From: Pohlia nutans
Taxonomy: Eukaryota; Streptophyta; Bryopsida; Bryales; Mniaceae
Assembly (NCBI GenBank): GCA_022496805.1
Contig: CM040089.1
Location: 34,332,372-34,396,371, forward strand
Length of the DNA: 64,000 bases
Reading direction: 5' to 3'
In this document: positions 12,621 through 24,353 of the stretch, one piece after another
Layout of the letters: each line of letters starts with the position of its first letter
Position numbering within the stretch: position 1 is the first letter of the stretch
Position numbers and translations under genes: made by a program
The notes under the pieces: generated by a model
Told to the model about the DNA's origin: nothing
Databases searched by the model: none
The model's input: the letters and a program-made list of their open reading frames with translations, nothing else

Positions 12621-13739
12621 ATGTTAGAGTGGGTGATGAAGATGTTGATGGCATGTTGGCGTCCGGTGCAGAAATACACGCACCTGGGGGAGGAAGGTGG
12701 TGATAACCACGACCCACTGCTGTGGTACAAGGATCTAGGTGACCATGCCGCTGGCGAGTTTTCAATCGCTGCGGTGCAGGCGAATGCCATCCTGGAGGAC
12801 ATGAGCCAAGTGGAAACGGGCCCATTTGGGACATTTGTCGGTGTGTATGATGGCCATGGCGGGCCTGAGGCTGCTCGTTACGTCAATGATTGCCTGTATC
12901 GCCATCTGCAGAAGTATGCCACACAAGAAGGGGGAATGTCGGCCGACGCTCTGCGCCAAGCTTTCAAGCAGACGGAGGATGGGTTTTTGGAAATTGTCAA
13001 GGATTCATGGCTGACAAAGCCGCAGATTGCCGCAGTTGGGTCCTGCTGCCTTGTAGGCGTGGTGTGGGAGTCGAAGCTGTACGTCGCGAGCTTGGGTGAT
13101 TCCAGGGCTGTGCTTGGCCGATTCTCCTGTAACCTGCAGTCTGTTGTTGCAACAGAAATCTCCACCGAGCACAATGCCAGTGTGGAGGCTGTGAGGCAGG
13201 AGCTTCAGGCATTGCATCCCGACGACCCGCGCATTGTGGTGCTGAAACACGGGGTCTGGCGAGTGAAGGGCTTGATCCAAGTCTCCCGGTCCATTGGGGA
13301 TGTGTACCTGAAGAAGGCGGAGTTCAACCGGGCGCCTCTGATCGGCCGGTTCTTGCTGCCGGAGCCTCTCACCAGACCCGTTATGAGTGCGGAGCCGGAC
13401 ATCAAGGTGCTTGACATCACGGCAGATGTAGAGTTTGTAATTTTTGCGTCGGACGGCTTGTGGGAGCACTTGTCGAACCAGGAAGCTGTTGACATTGTTC
13501 ACAACCACCCCAAGGCGGGGATTGCCAGGCGGCTCATCAGGTGTGCATTGCATGAAGCAGCAAAGAAGCGCGAGATGCGGTACTCGGATCTCAAGAAGAT
13601 CGAGCGTGGCATTCGCAGGCACTTTCATGACGACATTACTGTGGTGGTTGTCTATTTAGATCATGATTTGCTTAGCAATAGTAGTAGTCACATCTCGCAT
13701 CACATTTCTGTGAAAGGTGGAGTGGACAAACCTTCCTAA
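12621..13739 (+). CDS. protein phosphatase 2C, plant clade D
   Basis: A 372-residue Mg2+/Mn2+-dependent serine/threonine phosphatase. The PP2C signatures are all present: VGVYDGHGG (residues 73-81, metal-binding D and G), SLGDSRAV (157-164), VSRSIGD (221-227), ASDGLWE (276-282, metal-binding D) and HDDITVVVV (336-344). The N-terminal ACWRP segment and the short C-terminal tail fit the plant clade-D group. In Arabidopsis these enzymes dephosphorylate plasma-membrane H+-ATPases and are inhibited by SAUR proteins; that role is inferred here from the family. The start at 12621 matches the usual length; the downstream Met codons at residues 6, 8 and 10 are possible but less likely. The CDS has no intron, unlike most angiosperm members. 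All catalytic residues are intact. Confidence 0.95.
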   Translation: MLEWVMKMLMACWRPVQKYTHLGEEGGDNHDPLLWYKDLGDHAAGEFSIAAVQANAILEDMSQVETGPFGTFVGVYDGHGGPEAARYVNDCLYRHLQKYATQEGGMSADALRQAFKQTEDGFLEIVKDSWLTKPQIAAVGSCCLVGVVWESKLYVASLGDSRAVLGRFSCNLQSVVATEISTEHNASVEAVRQELQALHPDDPRIVVLKHGVWRVKGLIQVSRSIGDVYLKKAEFNRAPLIGRFLLPEPLTRPVMSAEPDIKVLDITADVEFVIFASDGLWEHLSNQEAVDIVHNHPKAGIARRLIRCALHEAAKKREMRYSDLKKIERGIRRHFHDDITVVVVYLDHDLLSNSSSHISHHISVKGGVDKPS

Positions 13740-15280
13740 ACATCATGTGGGTTCTCTCACAGAAGAAGATCAAACTCCCTTAATTTCTACACGAAAAAAC
13801 CAACACTCTCTTCTTACAATTAGGGTATTCTGCAGGTTTCTCAAACAGGACTCCTTCCCTGACGATTGGTGTTGCTAGTTGGAAGCTTCCCATTGTCTGT
13901 TGGATCACAAAAATAACACCACTTGCAGGTTTTGTCTTTTCATACCATTCTTGGAACCATTTGAGTAGCGTAGTGGCGTGGTTGATTGGGCAATCAACCC
14001 AAACCCTTTTTGTGTGTTCAATTCCATATTTTTTAATACCTGTTGACTGATTCTCTAGGCCACGCTTTGAACGTCTGCTGCATCATCATGTGACTTGTGT
14101 AGGTACTTGCCATTCTCTCGTGGGTTGTATTACTAAGGTAGTGGGACCAATTCCCGACTGAATTTCAGGTTTGTATACTTAGACTTGTGAAAGAAATTTT
14201 TTATAATTTTTGGATGCTCTGCAAAGCTATTGCAAAGGCATCCCCCAAAAAAAAACATTTTTTGAGCATTTCTACAATTTTCTATGATTTTTTAAGTCTG
14301 AAAGCTTAGAGTGACCATTAACCGCTCATAGAGTCATGGTTTTCATGAGAGGTTGGATTCTGAAAATAGAGTGCTTCTACACCAATCAGAAGCTCCTGAT
14401 TTTTCCAAGCATGGACGAAATTAGAACACTCTTGGACACTATCTGAAACCATGCTGGTTGGTTTCTGACACCCATCCCCCAATCAGTAGGGGTCGGAATT
14501 ACAACCCGGTCGGAAATATGACCCTCTACCTTACATTTCATTTTCCAGTCATGTATCAAACTCTCAATCCACATTTTATTAGTATATTTTACCAGCCATA
14601 TTATTACAGGTTTGTATTTGGAGTGGATTTTAGTTTTCTTTGGCTCTGTCCCCTTGTGGATATGATAGCTTCAGTCTAAGGCTATGGTGTTTGTGTACAT
14701 AACAGTGTAGATTATGAAATGTAGAGAATCATGCCACTGTCCATTGAAACAATATTGTTAATCTGAATCTTGTGCAATTCATTATGGTTTTTGTGGAGTA
14801 AAATGTTGTGCACTGAGAGAATCTTGCCACTGTATGCATTAAGAGAATCCTGCGCAAGTGGACTCGATTTACATGTTTTACACATGCACAGGAAATTTAA
14901 TTTAAACCTAATTTACACTTTATATGTAGGGAACCCAATTCACAACCCATTTCTAGTGAACCTCATTCACACTTGATGTTTATTGATTTAAGAAAGAAAA
15001 ACATGAGGTACACATGTATTACCACCATGTTTCCAATTCCACCCTCATGTATTGGCAATAGACATTTTTGGTTTAGAATCATAGTGGTAATAGGTTGGTG
15101 TACTCTACCACAAATCACAATGAATGTTCTAGTGTGGCCTTGTGTCGTTGGCCTAGATGTTTCCCATGTTCCGTGTACTTTTGCTTTTGTTGTATCTATA
15201 ATTTAATTCAATTTATGGTGACGAAATTTGATTGAAAACCCATAACTTTCACATTGTAGGTCCAAAAGCTACAAAACAAC
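13740..15280. other. PP2C 3' flank and intergenic DNA
   Basis: The first several hundred bases probably include the PP2C 3' UTR. CAG/GT-like splice motifs at about 13836, 13928 and 14169 leave open a spliced 3' UTR. No further gene is recognisable. Two related GAGAATC-TGCCACTGT motifs at about 14726 and 14818 are a minor repeat. Confidence 0.4.
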
Positions 15281-15346
15281 TTTAGGGTGAAAGCACGAAA
15301 AAGTCTACCACCTTTGCCTCTTATGACCATTCAACAATGCAGGGTT

Positions 15347-15482
15347 CAAAAATACATTATAAATTTGAATTTAGTAAAAAATTTAATAACAATAAAATAA
15401 AACATTTGTTGTTTAAAAAATACATTATAAATTTGAATTTAGTAAAAAATAAATAACAATAAAATAAAACATTTGCTGTTTT
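15347..15482 (+). repeat. 68-bp direct duplication
   Basis: Two adjacent units start AATACATTATAAATTTGAAT and end in AACATTTG-TGTTT, with few differences. They lie inside the TTTA-flanked element. Confidence 0.75.
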
Positions 15483-15718
15483 ATGAAGTCTACCAAAAAA
15501 ATTTGAGAAAATGATTTTCAATAAGTAGTTATAAATTTTTTATTGACGTTGAAGTGGCCAAAATTGAAAAAGTAGTAACGTACCAATCAACAAAGTTGGT
15601 ATAAAACAAGCAAAATGTATATCAAAACATATTTTTTTTTCTACTTTTTTTTTGGACAAGGATCTCAATTCTATCATTACCTAAAAGGTCATAAAAATTG
15701 TATTTATGTTGAGTGTAT

Positions 15719-16294
15719 TTAACCCTTAACTGCCCAACCAAGCAGAAAACGCTTGATGTACATAATCACTTGCCGTTTTCTCATCCGTGGTGATCTTTTT
15801 GCAGCGTGAAATTTTTATGGTAGATTTTATGGGAAGTTAGCTTCATGCATGTGTGATCCGATTAGAAAGGGGATGATTTGTGAATTTTTCATGCTTCATT
15901 TCATGTTGAGTGATTCACCACAAAATTTGAAGATTTTAGTCTAAATGTGCACTTGAAAAAATAAACTCATCAAATTAAGCAACCAAAAAATCTCTAAAAA
16001 TCACTGCACTTAAAGTATTACATTTCAACCCATCACAAGAAATTTCATTCACAGATTGTCAATATCTTATTTGTAATTGAATTACAAAATAATATTGAAT
16101 TTCAAGTTTCAAATTTTATACAAAAATATTGATGATAGCAATCGCAGATTTAACTATGTGGGTAGAATCTAAAAATCATAATGTACAACTTATATTCATA
16201 CACCAAGTTCAAAATATCCCTTTTAATTGCATTTTATAATGCATCTTTGCAAAACTGCCAAATTTGGAGAAGGGTGAGGACGTTTAGGGGTTAA
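15719..16294 (+). mobile_element. TTAA element A1
   Basis: It opens TTAACCCTTAACTGCCC and closes GGACGTTTAGGGGTTAA. The body matches A3 (32457-33035) in the same orientation, for example GGGAAGTTAGCTTCATGCAT and GCATCTTTGCAAAACTGCC. It matches A2 (20332-20843) in reverse. It sits inside the TTTA-flanked element. Confidence 0.75.
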
Positions 16295-16787
16295 GGCCAT
16301 CAATTTTGCAACCAAGATTGGATTTAGGCATTCATTTTCAAACACTACTTTTTGTAAAAAAAATTGAAGATTTTGTTCTAAAAATATGAGTTCAAATACC
16401 TATAAGAACTTTAGAGGGCTTCATGAAATTAAAACCAAAATACAATATATTTTGATATAAATTTATGGCCTTTGACAAAAACAATTATGATTTTAGTATA
16501 GCAGACTAACTTTTTGATAGAGTTTTTCGTGCTTTCACCCTTTAGTCCACCCCTACTTGTCAAAGAGCTTTTCGGCAATGCCAATAATGACATCAAAAAC
16601 CCCCATATTCCATTTTTCATAACTTGATTCGATTTTTAATCCATAACTTTGGCACCGTAGGTCCAAACGCAACAAAACAAATTCCGTGCATCCCTCCTTG
16701 TTGGGCGCTTTCCGACGGTACCAAAAACGCGACTAGGGGGTGCATGGTTGGGGAGATCTCAACGTAACAAAACAAAAACAACCTATC

Positions 16788-17689
16788 TTAACCCCTAAAG
16801 GACCATGATTATCCATAAAATTTTATCACTTTCCAGTGATGCTTTCAAGAAGGTAGTTGTATCTCTTAATTGGTGTTCATGTAGAAAACTTCACCATTGA
16901 AGCTTAAAGAGGATTTAGTCGTGAAATTGTATATCAATTTCAAAACAATCTACTCTATATATTACATGATTATAAGGTTTGATTATGAGTTATTTTCAGA
17001 AATTTTTGAGCAAAATTAATAGGTCATTCACTACAAACATTCTCATAAATTCTAGATTCATGATTAGCGTTTGAAATTTCAAGAGCATACAAAGATGTAT
17101 TGTATCTAAGTGCTCACAAAAATGGTATTCTAAAACTAAATACAACAACAATGATTGATTCTCAAGGATTTATGTTGGGGTGAAGTGATTTGTTGGTGAC
17201 TCGTTGAGCCGATGTTTATTAATTGTTACATTGCATAAAATGTGTAAAGATTTCAAATTTATTTTTGGAATATTCCAAACTAATATAAAATAATATAAAA
17301 TATTATAAAGATTATGAAAAGATTCCGTTTTAAATATATTTAAACATTTTCTGTAATTGTTATATAGTGTTAATTATATAGTGATGGCAAATGTTTTACA
17401 TATTGTACACTTTTTTTTGTGACAAATGTCACGCCTAAAGTGAAAACACCCTCAAGATCATCAACCTCCCTAACTACCATGTCTCAAGTTTAGCTATGTT
17501 GACGTTTTAATTTTTTCTCAATGAATCGATCGATGTAATTGCAAATCTTGAAGGATTTTTGTGTTCTCGTAACGGATATTTACAATTCTCTAGTTAACAT
17601 TGAGTCAAAATTATGAAATCTAAATAAGTTATTAAAGTAATGCAATAGTTCTTGGACACAATGCATCCACCTGGTCCTTTAGGGGTTAG
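16788..17689. mobile_element. TTAA element, family G
   Basis: It opens TTAACCCCTAAAGGACCA and closes TGGTCCTTTAGGGGTTAG, with 13-14 identical inverted bases. The right TTAA has become TTAG, or lost its last A when a TTA-targeting element (17689-18177) inserted exactly there. Confidence 0.7.
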
Positions 17690-18177
17690 AGCATGGCCAC
17701 CTATGCCCTCTGAATGTGGCCTTGGAAAATAATTAAAAGGACCTTGTAGCAGTTTATGTGGCCTTGGAAATTATTCAGGCCCACCGTGGATTATCATTGG
17801 GATTTAGAACTTGACAGGGGAACAAAATTAGGAAGTCCAATGCGAATAGGAACCCCCCACATGCATGTGAGTGGGCCACAGTTGATACTAGAATAGTCAC
17901 TGTTAGTACTAGAAAAAAAAACACTCCGTATGACCAGCCACCAACACTAAACTTTATGATTATTGCAATTAATGGAGATGATTACCTCTCACAAATAGCC
18001 TGGCTTTCAAGCTCAAGAGGAAAATACAAGACTCCACAGCTTGGCGAGCCAAAACTCATTTGTACAAAGGCCTTGGGAGAGAGGCCCCTTGCAGACCATG
18101 CAGTGGGAAGAAAAAAGGTGGACGGGCCCTCTACATTTGCAAAAGGCCACCTGTTGAGGGCATGGGTAGCCATGCTC
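17689..18177. mobile_element. Tourist/Harbinger-like MITE
   Basis: The ends GAGCATGGCCACCTATGCCC and GGGCATGGGTAGCCATGCTC are inverted repeats with two mismatches. TTA lies on both sides (17686-17688 and 18178-18180), the PIF/Harbinger target. The left target is the terminal TTA of TTAA element G, so two transposon types stack here. Confidence 0.75.
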
Positions 18178-18180
18178 TTA

Positions 18181-19222
18181 GTGTATAGATAATTGAGTTG
18201 GAAATCTTGGAATTTTTCTTTTTGATTTTTTTAAATAACCTTGATTTTCATTCTTTAAGAATTGTTAAGAAAATTTAGGTAGAGGACGAAAGGAAAATAT
18301 AAATAGTTAATAGTACTAATACATAATTGGAAAATGTCAAACCCAATGATGAGAATGGTGTAGCAAGCAATCCAAAATCTATATTTTAAAATTAATTAAT
18401 TTTTTAGATTTTTAAAGATTTTTTTAGATTTTTATTCTGTTTATTTTTAAAAATTGTGAAACTTGAATTTAAAAACAAACCCTATACGTTATTTTTTTTT
18501 CATGATGTCTTCATTTTTCAAAGAATTTTTATTTTTTTCATATTTTTCATATAAATAACCCAAATGGAATGAATAAAAGCTTTCCACATATATAAAAATA
18601 TTTTTATTTTATCAAAATAAATAAATAAAAACGTATAGTTTTTATATTTTGGTTTTTAGATACTTGTAATTGAACATTTTGTCCTTAGGGTGGTATAACT
18701 TTTGCTTCCAAGCACTATTTAGAAAAACAATTATATGCCCAAGAAGTTCATCCATTCCTCCACCTTCTAAAGAATTTCAAAGTATTACATCCAAAAATGC
18801 CTCCATAGATATTACTAGAACTTTCAAATGTCTTGAGAGGGACAATGGTGCCTTAGGGACTAAAATTACAAATAATAAGAACAAAGCCTCTATGGCAATC
18901 TATAGTTGTAAGAGCTCACGCTTTTGTATAGTTTTCAAGTATAGATGGCAATCAAAAAATATATAATTAAAGGCTTTCATTCACTATAAGAGCATACACA
19001 TTGCACTCTTTGGTTGAAAAGTAATTGTATTGGAATTTGGGGAAAAAAAAACAAATTGTTGTTTGGAATAAAGGACTCCTGACATTATCGCAAATGCCTC
19101 AACTTATACTTGCTGGATTATTATTCTTTTATTCTTTTATTTATTTTTATGTATTTTTTCTTTTGCTAGAAAGTAATTTGAATATACCATGTACCAAAAC
19201 TCTTCATGTTTGACACCATCCT
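18181..19222. other. AT-rich intergenic DNA, no gene seen
   Basis: Poly-A and poly-T rich. The open frame at 18670-18966 shows no recognisable domain and I do not call it. Confidence 0.45.
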
Positions 19223-19772
19223 TTAACCCCTAAGCGCTCAAACGACCATTTTCTGGTCGCCGCCTAAATTTAACGGGCTGCCCGGAACAAAAAAATAATT
19301 TTTTGAAAAAATAAAAAATATTTTAAAATACTACATCAAGTCTACTTTCCAACCCAATTTGAATTATGGCAATCCGAGTTAAACTCCACCCGGGAGAATT
19401 TTTCAAAGTAGATCATCTCAACATTGTCTTAGTGTTATAAAATTTGCTATTTGGGGAAAGTAATGATGATTCCTCCATCATTTCTTTTGCTTTTTTGAAG
19501 TTTACAATAGATAGCCCAACTTTAACCAATCATACTAAACTTTGAACTCTAAAATTGAAAATTATAATTTATACAAATTTTCAAAGGTTAATGCTTTTAA
19601 ATTCATTAAAAAAATATCTAAAGCTATTTTTAGAAGTTTGACCATACGGATAATTTGTAGAGATGATGCCCTACATTTTGTCTATTGAACCAAACTTCAT
19701 CAAACATATGAAAGGCACATATTATAACACATCTATGTTTTGTCCAATACCCCTCGGGCTTTTAGGGGTTAA
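19223..19772 (+). mobile_element. TTAA element B1
   Basis: It opens TTAACCCCTAAGCGCTCAAA, followed by the small hairpin CGACCATTTTCTGGTCG, and closes GGGCTTTTAGGGGTTAA. It matches B3 (37870-38419) in the same orientation and B2 (33032-33570) and B5 (52063-52597) in reverse. Shared internal sequence includes the motif around 19730-19750, reading toward ATAACACATCTATGTTTTGT. Confidence 0.8.
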
Positions 19773-20016
19773 AATTGGTATCATACATAGGTGGAGTCAA
19801 GGTCAGTTTTTGCCCTTGAGACCATGAAATCTAACTCTCCTATTGGTGAATGAGTTTAGATTAGGAATCATGAGCCATGTCAAGACTGTCTTTTTTATTC
19901 ACCAAATCTAAATATTTTAATTCAAGGATTTATGTGTAGGATGGTCCCAAGCCAACCAAGATGGTGCTTCAAAATTAAACACCATTTTCACCCCAAGTTC
20001 AGACCATGCCACACTA

Positions 20017-21087
20017 GTAACCCTTTAACGTTCAGATCCACCACCGATTTCACAAATGTGTTATAAAATGTTGATGAACCACAAACTGCAGTTGATTTAT
20101 AAAGTAAAGTAGTAAATTTCAATGTGTAGATCACATCTGTATGGTTGGATTTATCATATTTTAAATTAATATTTTTAAATTAATTTTGCAAGGTTTTCTT
20201 TTGAAATACATTTTAAAATCCCAAATTAACAAATTTTTATTTTAAAAAAATTATAATGAATTTGGAATAATATGCACTATGAGATGGTATAATTTCCATT
20301 ATTTGATTCTACTTATTTTGGAAAATCATTGTTAACCCCTAAATGCCTACAACCTTATCCAAATTGGGCAGTTTTGCAAAGATTCATTGTAAAATGCAAC
20401 TAAGACAAATATTTTGAACTTGATGTATGAATAAAAGTTGTACATTATGAATTTTAGATTCTCTCCATACAATTAAATCTATGATTGCAATTACCAATAT
20501 TTTTGTATAAAATTTGAAACTTAAAATTCAAAATTCTTTTGTAATTCAATTACGAATAAGATATTGACAATCTATGGATGAAATTTGTTGTGATAGGTTG
20601 AAATGTCATACTCAAATTGTAGTGTTTTTTGGAGATTTTTTGGTTTCTTAATTTTATGAGTTGACTTTTTCAAAAGCACTTTTGAACACTTCTGAACTAA
20701 GATCTTAATCTTTTTGATGAACCACTGCAACATGAAATGAGGCATAAAAATTTTGCACTGCAAAAAGTGTATGACGGATGAGAAAACGTGGATGAAATCT
20801 ATACATCATCCAAAAAATGAACGCTTAGGCAATTAATGGTTAAGGTCTCACTTTTTGAACTAAGAATGAAACTTGATAGAAACCAATTTTTTCATTTAAA
20901 AAAATATCACAATATCCTATTTTCACAGAAAATCCATACCATACAAATGGTAGTCAACTAGCACAAGAACCAAGGAAATTTTGGATGGAGGAAAAACTAT
21001 ACAGGATGAAATAAAGAGAAGGCTTACAATCTGTTCATCGTCCTGTTCATTGTCCATTATATGGACGCAGGCGCGTAAAAGGGTTAA
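20017..21087 (+). mobile_element. TTAA element C1, split by nested A2
   Basis: It opens (G)TAACCCTTTAACGTTC and closes GGCGCGTAAAAGGGTTAA. The two halves on either side of A2 (20332-20843) join to give the same order as the unbroken C2 (26476-27029), including ATTTGATTCTACTTATTTTG before the break and GGTCTCACTTTTTGAAC after it. Confidence 0.8.
20332..20843 (-). mobile_element. TTAA element A2, nested in C1
   Basis: It opens TTAACCCCTAAATGCCTAC and ends in ATTAATGGTTAA. The interior is the reverse complement of A1 and A3. TTAA occurs at both edges, while C2 (26800-26803) and C3 (54128-54131) have a single TTAA at the same site. This shows a clean TTAA target duplication. Confidence 0.85.
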
Positions 21088-21781
21088 TAGCAGTTGAATA
21101 CCAACTGACCTTTGCCTTGACTCAAGTCTAAACCAGCCCTAAGACGATAGTGAGCACATATGATGCCTCTCAAAAGTTCTTAATGAATGGTGGTTATGAA
21201 TCATTATTGGAGACTCTGTTGATCAAACAATCACATGTGATGCACATGCAAATAAATAGGAACATGATATGTATGTATGATAGATTCTATGTATTGTGCA
21301 GTACATACATAGTGAGGCGCCTGTATCATGAAATTCACAAAATTCCTGTTTTCTCCACTCTCATGACCACTTTTTCTGGCATATCACCTTCTGTCCTCTA
21401 AAACAGCAGAAATCTGCTGACACAGATTCTAAAGAAACAGAGATTGTATCGTACAAACTTGGCAACTGAATTTGAAAACTTAATGTTTAAATTTCAGAAA
21501 TTGTCATCAAGTGAATACTTTTACAGACCTCCACCAAGTGATGTTCACTGGCAAATGGTACAGTATATACCTCCTATACAGCCATGAGATTTACACACCC
21601 TTATCAAGAAGGGCCACACATTCAATCATACTAAACCTACAAAATTGTACCACCAAAATTTGCACTGGAGCTCTCATAGCTATCAATCCTGTCAACTCAT
21701 CGAATATTTACTTGAACTTCGTTTGATTATGTACCTGAAAGAATCAGTGAATTGCCTCAGAGAGGGTGCCGACTCATTCAT

Positions 21782-23345
21782 TCAAGGGGTGAGGGCGATA
21801 GGAGAGAATTTGAGAAACGTCTGCAATCTTTGTGGCATCTTCATGGATCGTTCACAACGGACCTGGATGCCAAGCATGAGAAGCAAAACGAAAGCGAGAA
21901 TTGTGGTGGTAATCACTACCATCCGGATTATGGTGGATGACACACCAGGCTTCTTCAATACCTCGTGCATCACCACGTCGTCTGCCTTCTCATCGAACGT
22001 GCACTCCAACGGTCCCAATGTCTTCATGACATGTATCCGTCTTGATAAAACCTAACAAAACATAAACAACACTTTGTTTCAAAACAAGGCAAGCGGGAGA
22101 GCTACAAACATGCATAGCATAACATTCTTCAGTTGTTCTATGAGTGCATCCATCTTACAGTTCAATCTGACAACATATTGAAAAAAGAAAGATACGATTT
22201 GGATTCACTCAATGGAATGGTGTGCAGCCATCAATCCAAGAGCTACTATTGTCAGGGGAGCTACTGAAATGGTTGATGTCAGGGGCTTCCTTCTTCAAAA
22301 TTCTTGAACTCAAGATGCATGAGGATGTGTCATAGTTAGGATCAAAGCATCTCCGGACCATCTCCTAATTCATGGTCCGGACATGTAGGAGCTTCTTTGA
22401 CAGGATACATTGGATACATCTCCTAATCAAGATATCCAAGATGCTCCAATCCTAACATCTTCTTCCTTTGACACACATCCTCTTGCATCTTGAGTTCAAG
22501 AATTTTGAACAAGGAAGCCCTTGACATCAACGATTTCAATAGCTCTTTTTGACAGTAGTAGCTCTTGGATTGACACGTTGTTGCACACCATTCCAGGCAT
22601 ATTGAGTGAATCCAAATCATAGCTCATTTTGTTATAATGTGTCAGATCAATAGTAAGATGGACAACTTAAGAATATTATGTTATGAGGCTCATGTTTCAA
22701 AAAGAACCCGCAGTACAGACAGAAAAAAAAAGGTTTGAAAACATATTTTGAAAACCAGAGACTGACCTCAAGAGCCAAGAGGAGGGATTGAATTCGGGCT
22801 TGCACGTTCCAATAAGTAACAAAGCGCTGGACGAGAGGGACAAGAAGCACAAGCGACGCAAGGAACGACAAGTAGAAGCAAATCCAGGAACTCTCGCACT
22901 TGAGGAGCTGCGCTTGCCACAGAGTGGTGAGCAGCACGCCTTCCACCACCACGAACAGCCAAAACAAATGGCACACCTCTTTCTTCGCAAAGCTCGCCAC
23001 CTCCGTCCCTGATGAGCAACCACAATTGTAACATACAAGTTTTGGATGAAAGAGCAGATGGTCTGTGTTCCGAACACCTGAGAATGATAAAGAGTTGGAA
23101 ATTTTAAATTCTAGTTATGGTTGGTTACCGTGCTTCACTCGTCGCTGCAACAAACTGGACGTCCGCTCCCAATCCTCGTACGCCAGCTTGAGATCCGGGT
23201 AATCGCCGCTGTAAAGCTCCAGCATATGCTCCCGCTGCACACGTAGGGAGTCATCCTCATCGGGATCCTCCACGTCCACCTCGTTGGTCTCATCCAATTC
23301 TTCGTGGTAATAGCTCTTCTCCATCAGCGGTCCTTGCAATTCCAT
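21782..23345 (-). CDS. uncharacterised multi-pass membrane protein, three exons
   Basis: Predicted joins on the minus strand are 23345-23129, 23077-22767 and 22051-21782, giving 265 residues. All junctions are GT-AG and in frame: AAGCACG/GTAACC, TTCTCAG/GTGTTC, CTTGAG/GTCAGT and TTGTTAG/GTTTTA. The start is supported by an in-frame TGA just before the ATG. Residues 1-70 are acidic and hydrophilic (ELDETNEVDVEDPDEDDSLR). Next comes a CYNCGCSS cysteine cluster. Two long hydrophobic segments in exon 2 (around LFWLFVVVEGVLL and ICFYLSFLASLVLLVPLV) and one in exon 3 (MVVITTTILAFVLLLML) would span a membrane. I do not recognise the family. Intron 2 contains a 423-bp foldback. Confidence 0.75.
22196..22618. 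repeat. foldback element in intron 2 of the membrane-protein gene
   Basis: Inverted arms of about 170-190 bp run from GATTTGGATTCACTCAA at 22196 to TTGAGTGAATCCAAATC ending at 22618. Shared blocks include CCAAGAGCTACTA, TCAAAATTCTTGAACTCAAG and GAGGATGTGT. The central loop has its own small hairpin, TCCGGACCAT with ATGGTCCGGA. It would be transcribed with the gene. Confidence 0.75.
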
Positions 23346-23389
23346 TCAAGGCGCGAAGAGCGCATATATCACTAACTCCAAGAAACTCG

Positions 23390-23397
23390 AAACCCTA
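23390..23397 (-). promoter_or_regulatory. telomere-box-like motif upstream of the membrane-protein gene
   Basis: On the minus strand TAGGGTTT lies about 45 bp before the ATG. This motif is frequent in the leader or proximal promoter of plant housekeeping genes. Confidence 0.45.
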
Positions 23398-24350
23398 ACT
23401 TCGTCACCGATGATTGTGGTTCTCTTCACGGAAATTCACCCGCAACTAACAGGGGATGTACCGACTTCTTATTAAAATTGATAAAAGAATTGCAAGCGGC
23501 TCACCTTCTTCCCGACTCCCGAGAGGCACAGGTTCTTCCGGGCGGCCAATCCTGCTCATACTGGGCCACGAATCCTGATCGGCCCCCCTACGAATCCTGC
23601 CATCGTCCGGGCAGAATCTATGGCGGTGGGACCATGAAAAACAAAGGCAATCAACAAAAAGAAAACTCCGACGAATTTTCAAATTTCCTTCACTCCTGCA
23701 ACTCAATAAATGACTAATGAAGCGGGAATCCCAAGGCAGCGAGATTTATTCGGTTTTTGAAGGTCGCTCGGATGTGCGATGTGTTCTCCGAGTGTTGCAA
23801 CATGTGTGACTCTGATTCTCCAACTTCAGTTCCGGCATTGTACCAAACACCTTCGGCTGGCTACCAAACCCATACAGCTGACTTATTACCAAACCAAGGT
23901 TTGAATTCTTCTAGTCAGGGCGAATTGGCGATGGAAGCTTGGCAACTCGTGAGGTGCGGAACTGCGTTGAAGATTTTTCCGACATTCTTTGATGATAATG
24001 GGACGGCACTTTTTGTATGGGAGGAATGGCGGGAGTGGTCCCGGGTTTAGGGTTGCGTTTGAATGACTCCCTCTGCTCTACTGTAAGTTAAGTTAGTTGG
24101 TGTTTCTACGTCTTCTCCCGTATTGTTGGAGTGATTGTTAAACTGGCTAAATTTAGCTTTCCCTACCCAAATGATGGTCAACTATCAGAATGAAAAAAAT
24201 TAGAGTAAGTATTGGAGTGGATTTAGTTCACTTTTACATCTCTAAACACTACAGCAGTAGAAACACTGTCTGGGTAGACTGGAGAAACATGCTCAAAAGA
24301 CCCACAACTAGTCTAGTTTGTCATGTAGGGTCTTCTCGCTAAATATTTTA
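23398..24350. other. upstream region of the membrane-protein gene, no second gene supported
   Basis: The sequence is less AT-rich than the background and has short frames on both strands (for example 23757-24050) without recognisable motifs. A promoter role is the simplest reading. Confidence 0.4.
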
Positions 24351-24353
24351 CTA

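Larger units (their letters stand above)
15285..16540. mobile_element. TIR element with TTTA duplication, carrying nested element A1
   Basis: The ends GGGTGAAAGCACGAAAAA and TTTTTCGTGCTTTCACCC are perfect inverted repeats over at least 18 bp. TTTA flanks both sides (15281-15284 and 16541-16544). Without A1 (15719-16294) the element would be about 680 bp. A 4-bp target duplication does not match the usual classes cleanly, so the superfamily is open. Confidence 0.6.

Noticed and set aside
12878..13628. Several frames of 60-207 codons on both strands across the PP2C gene
   Set aside because: They are shadows of the PP2C coding sequence, which alone carries a complete domain.
21128..21144. A second Harbinger element ending GTCTAAACCAGCCC-TAA
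   Set aside because: Only one end was found. The left partner GGGCTGGTTTAGAC was not seen nearby.
23757..24050. A 97-codon plus-strand frame divergent from the membrane-protein gene
   Set aside because: No recognisable domain and no splice context. It probably lies in promoter or leader DNA.
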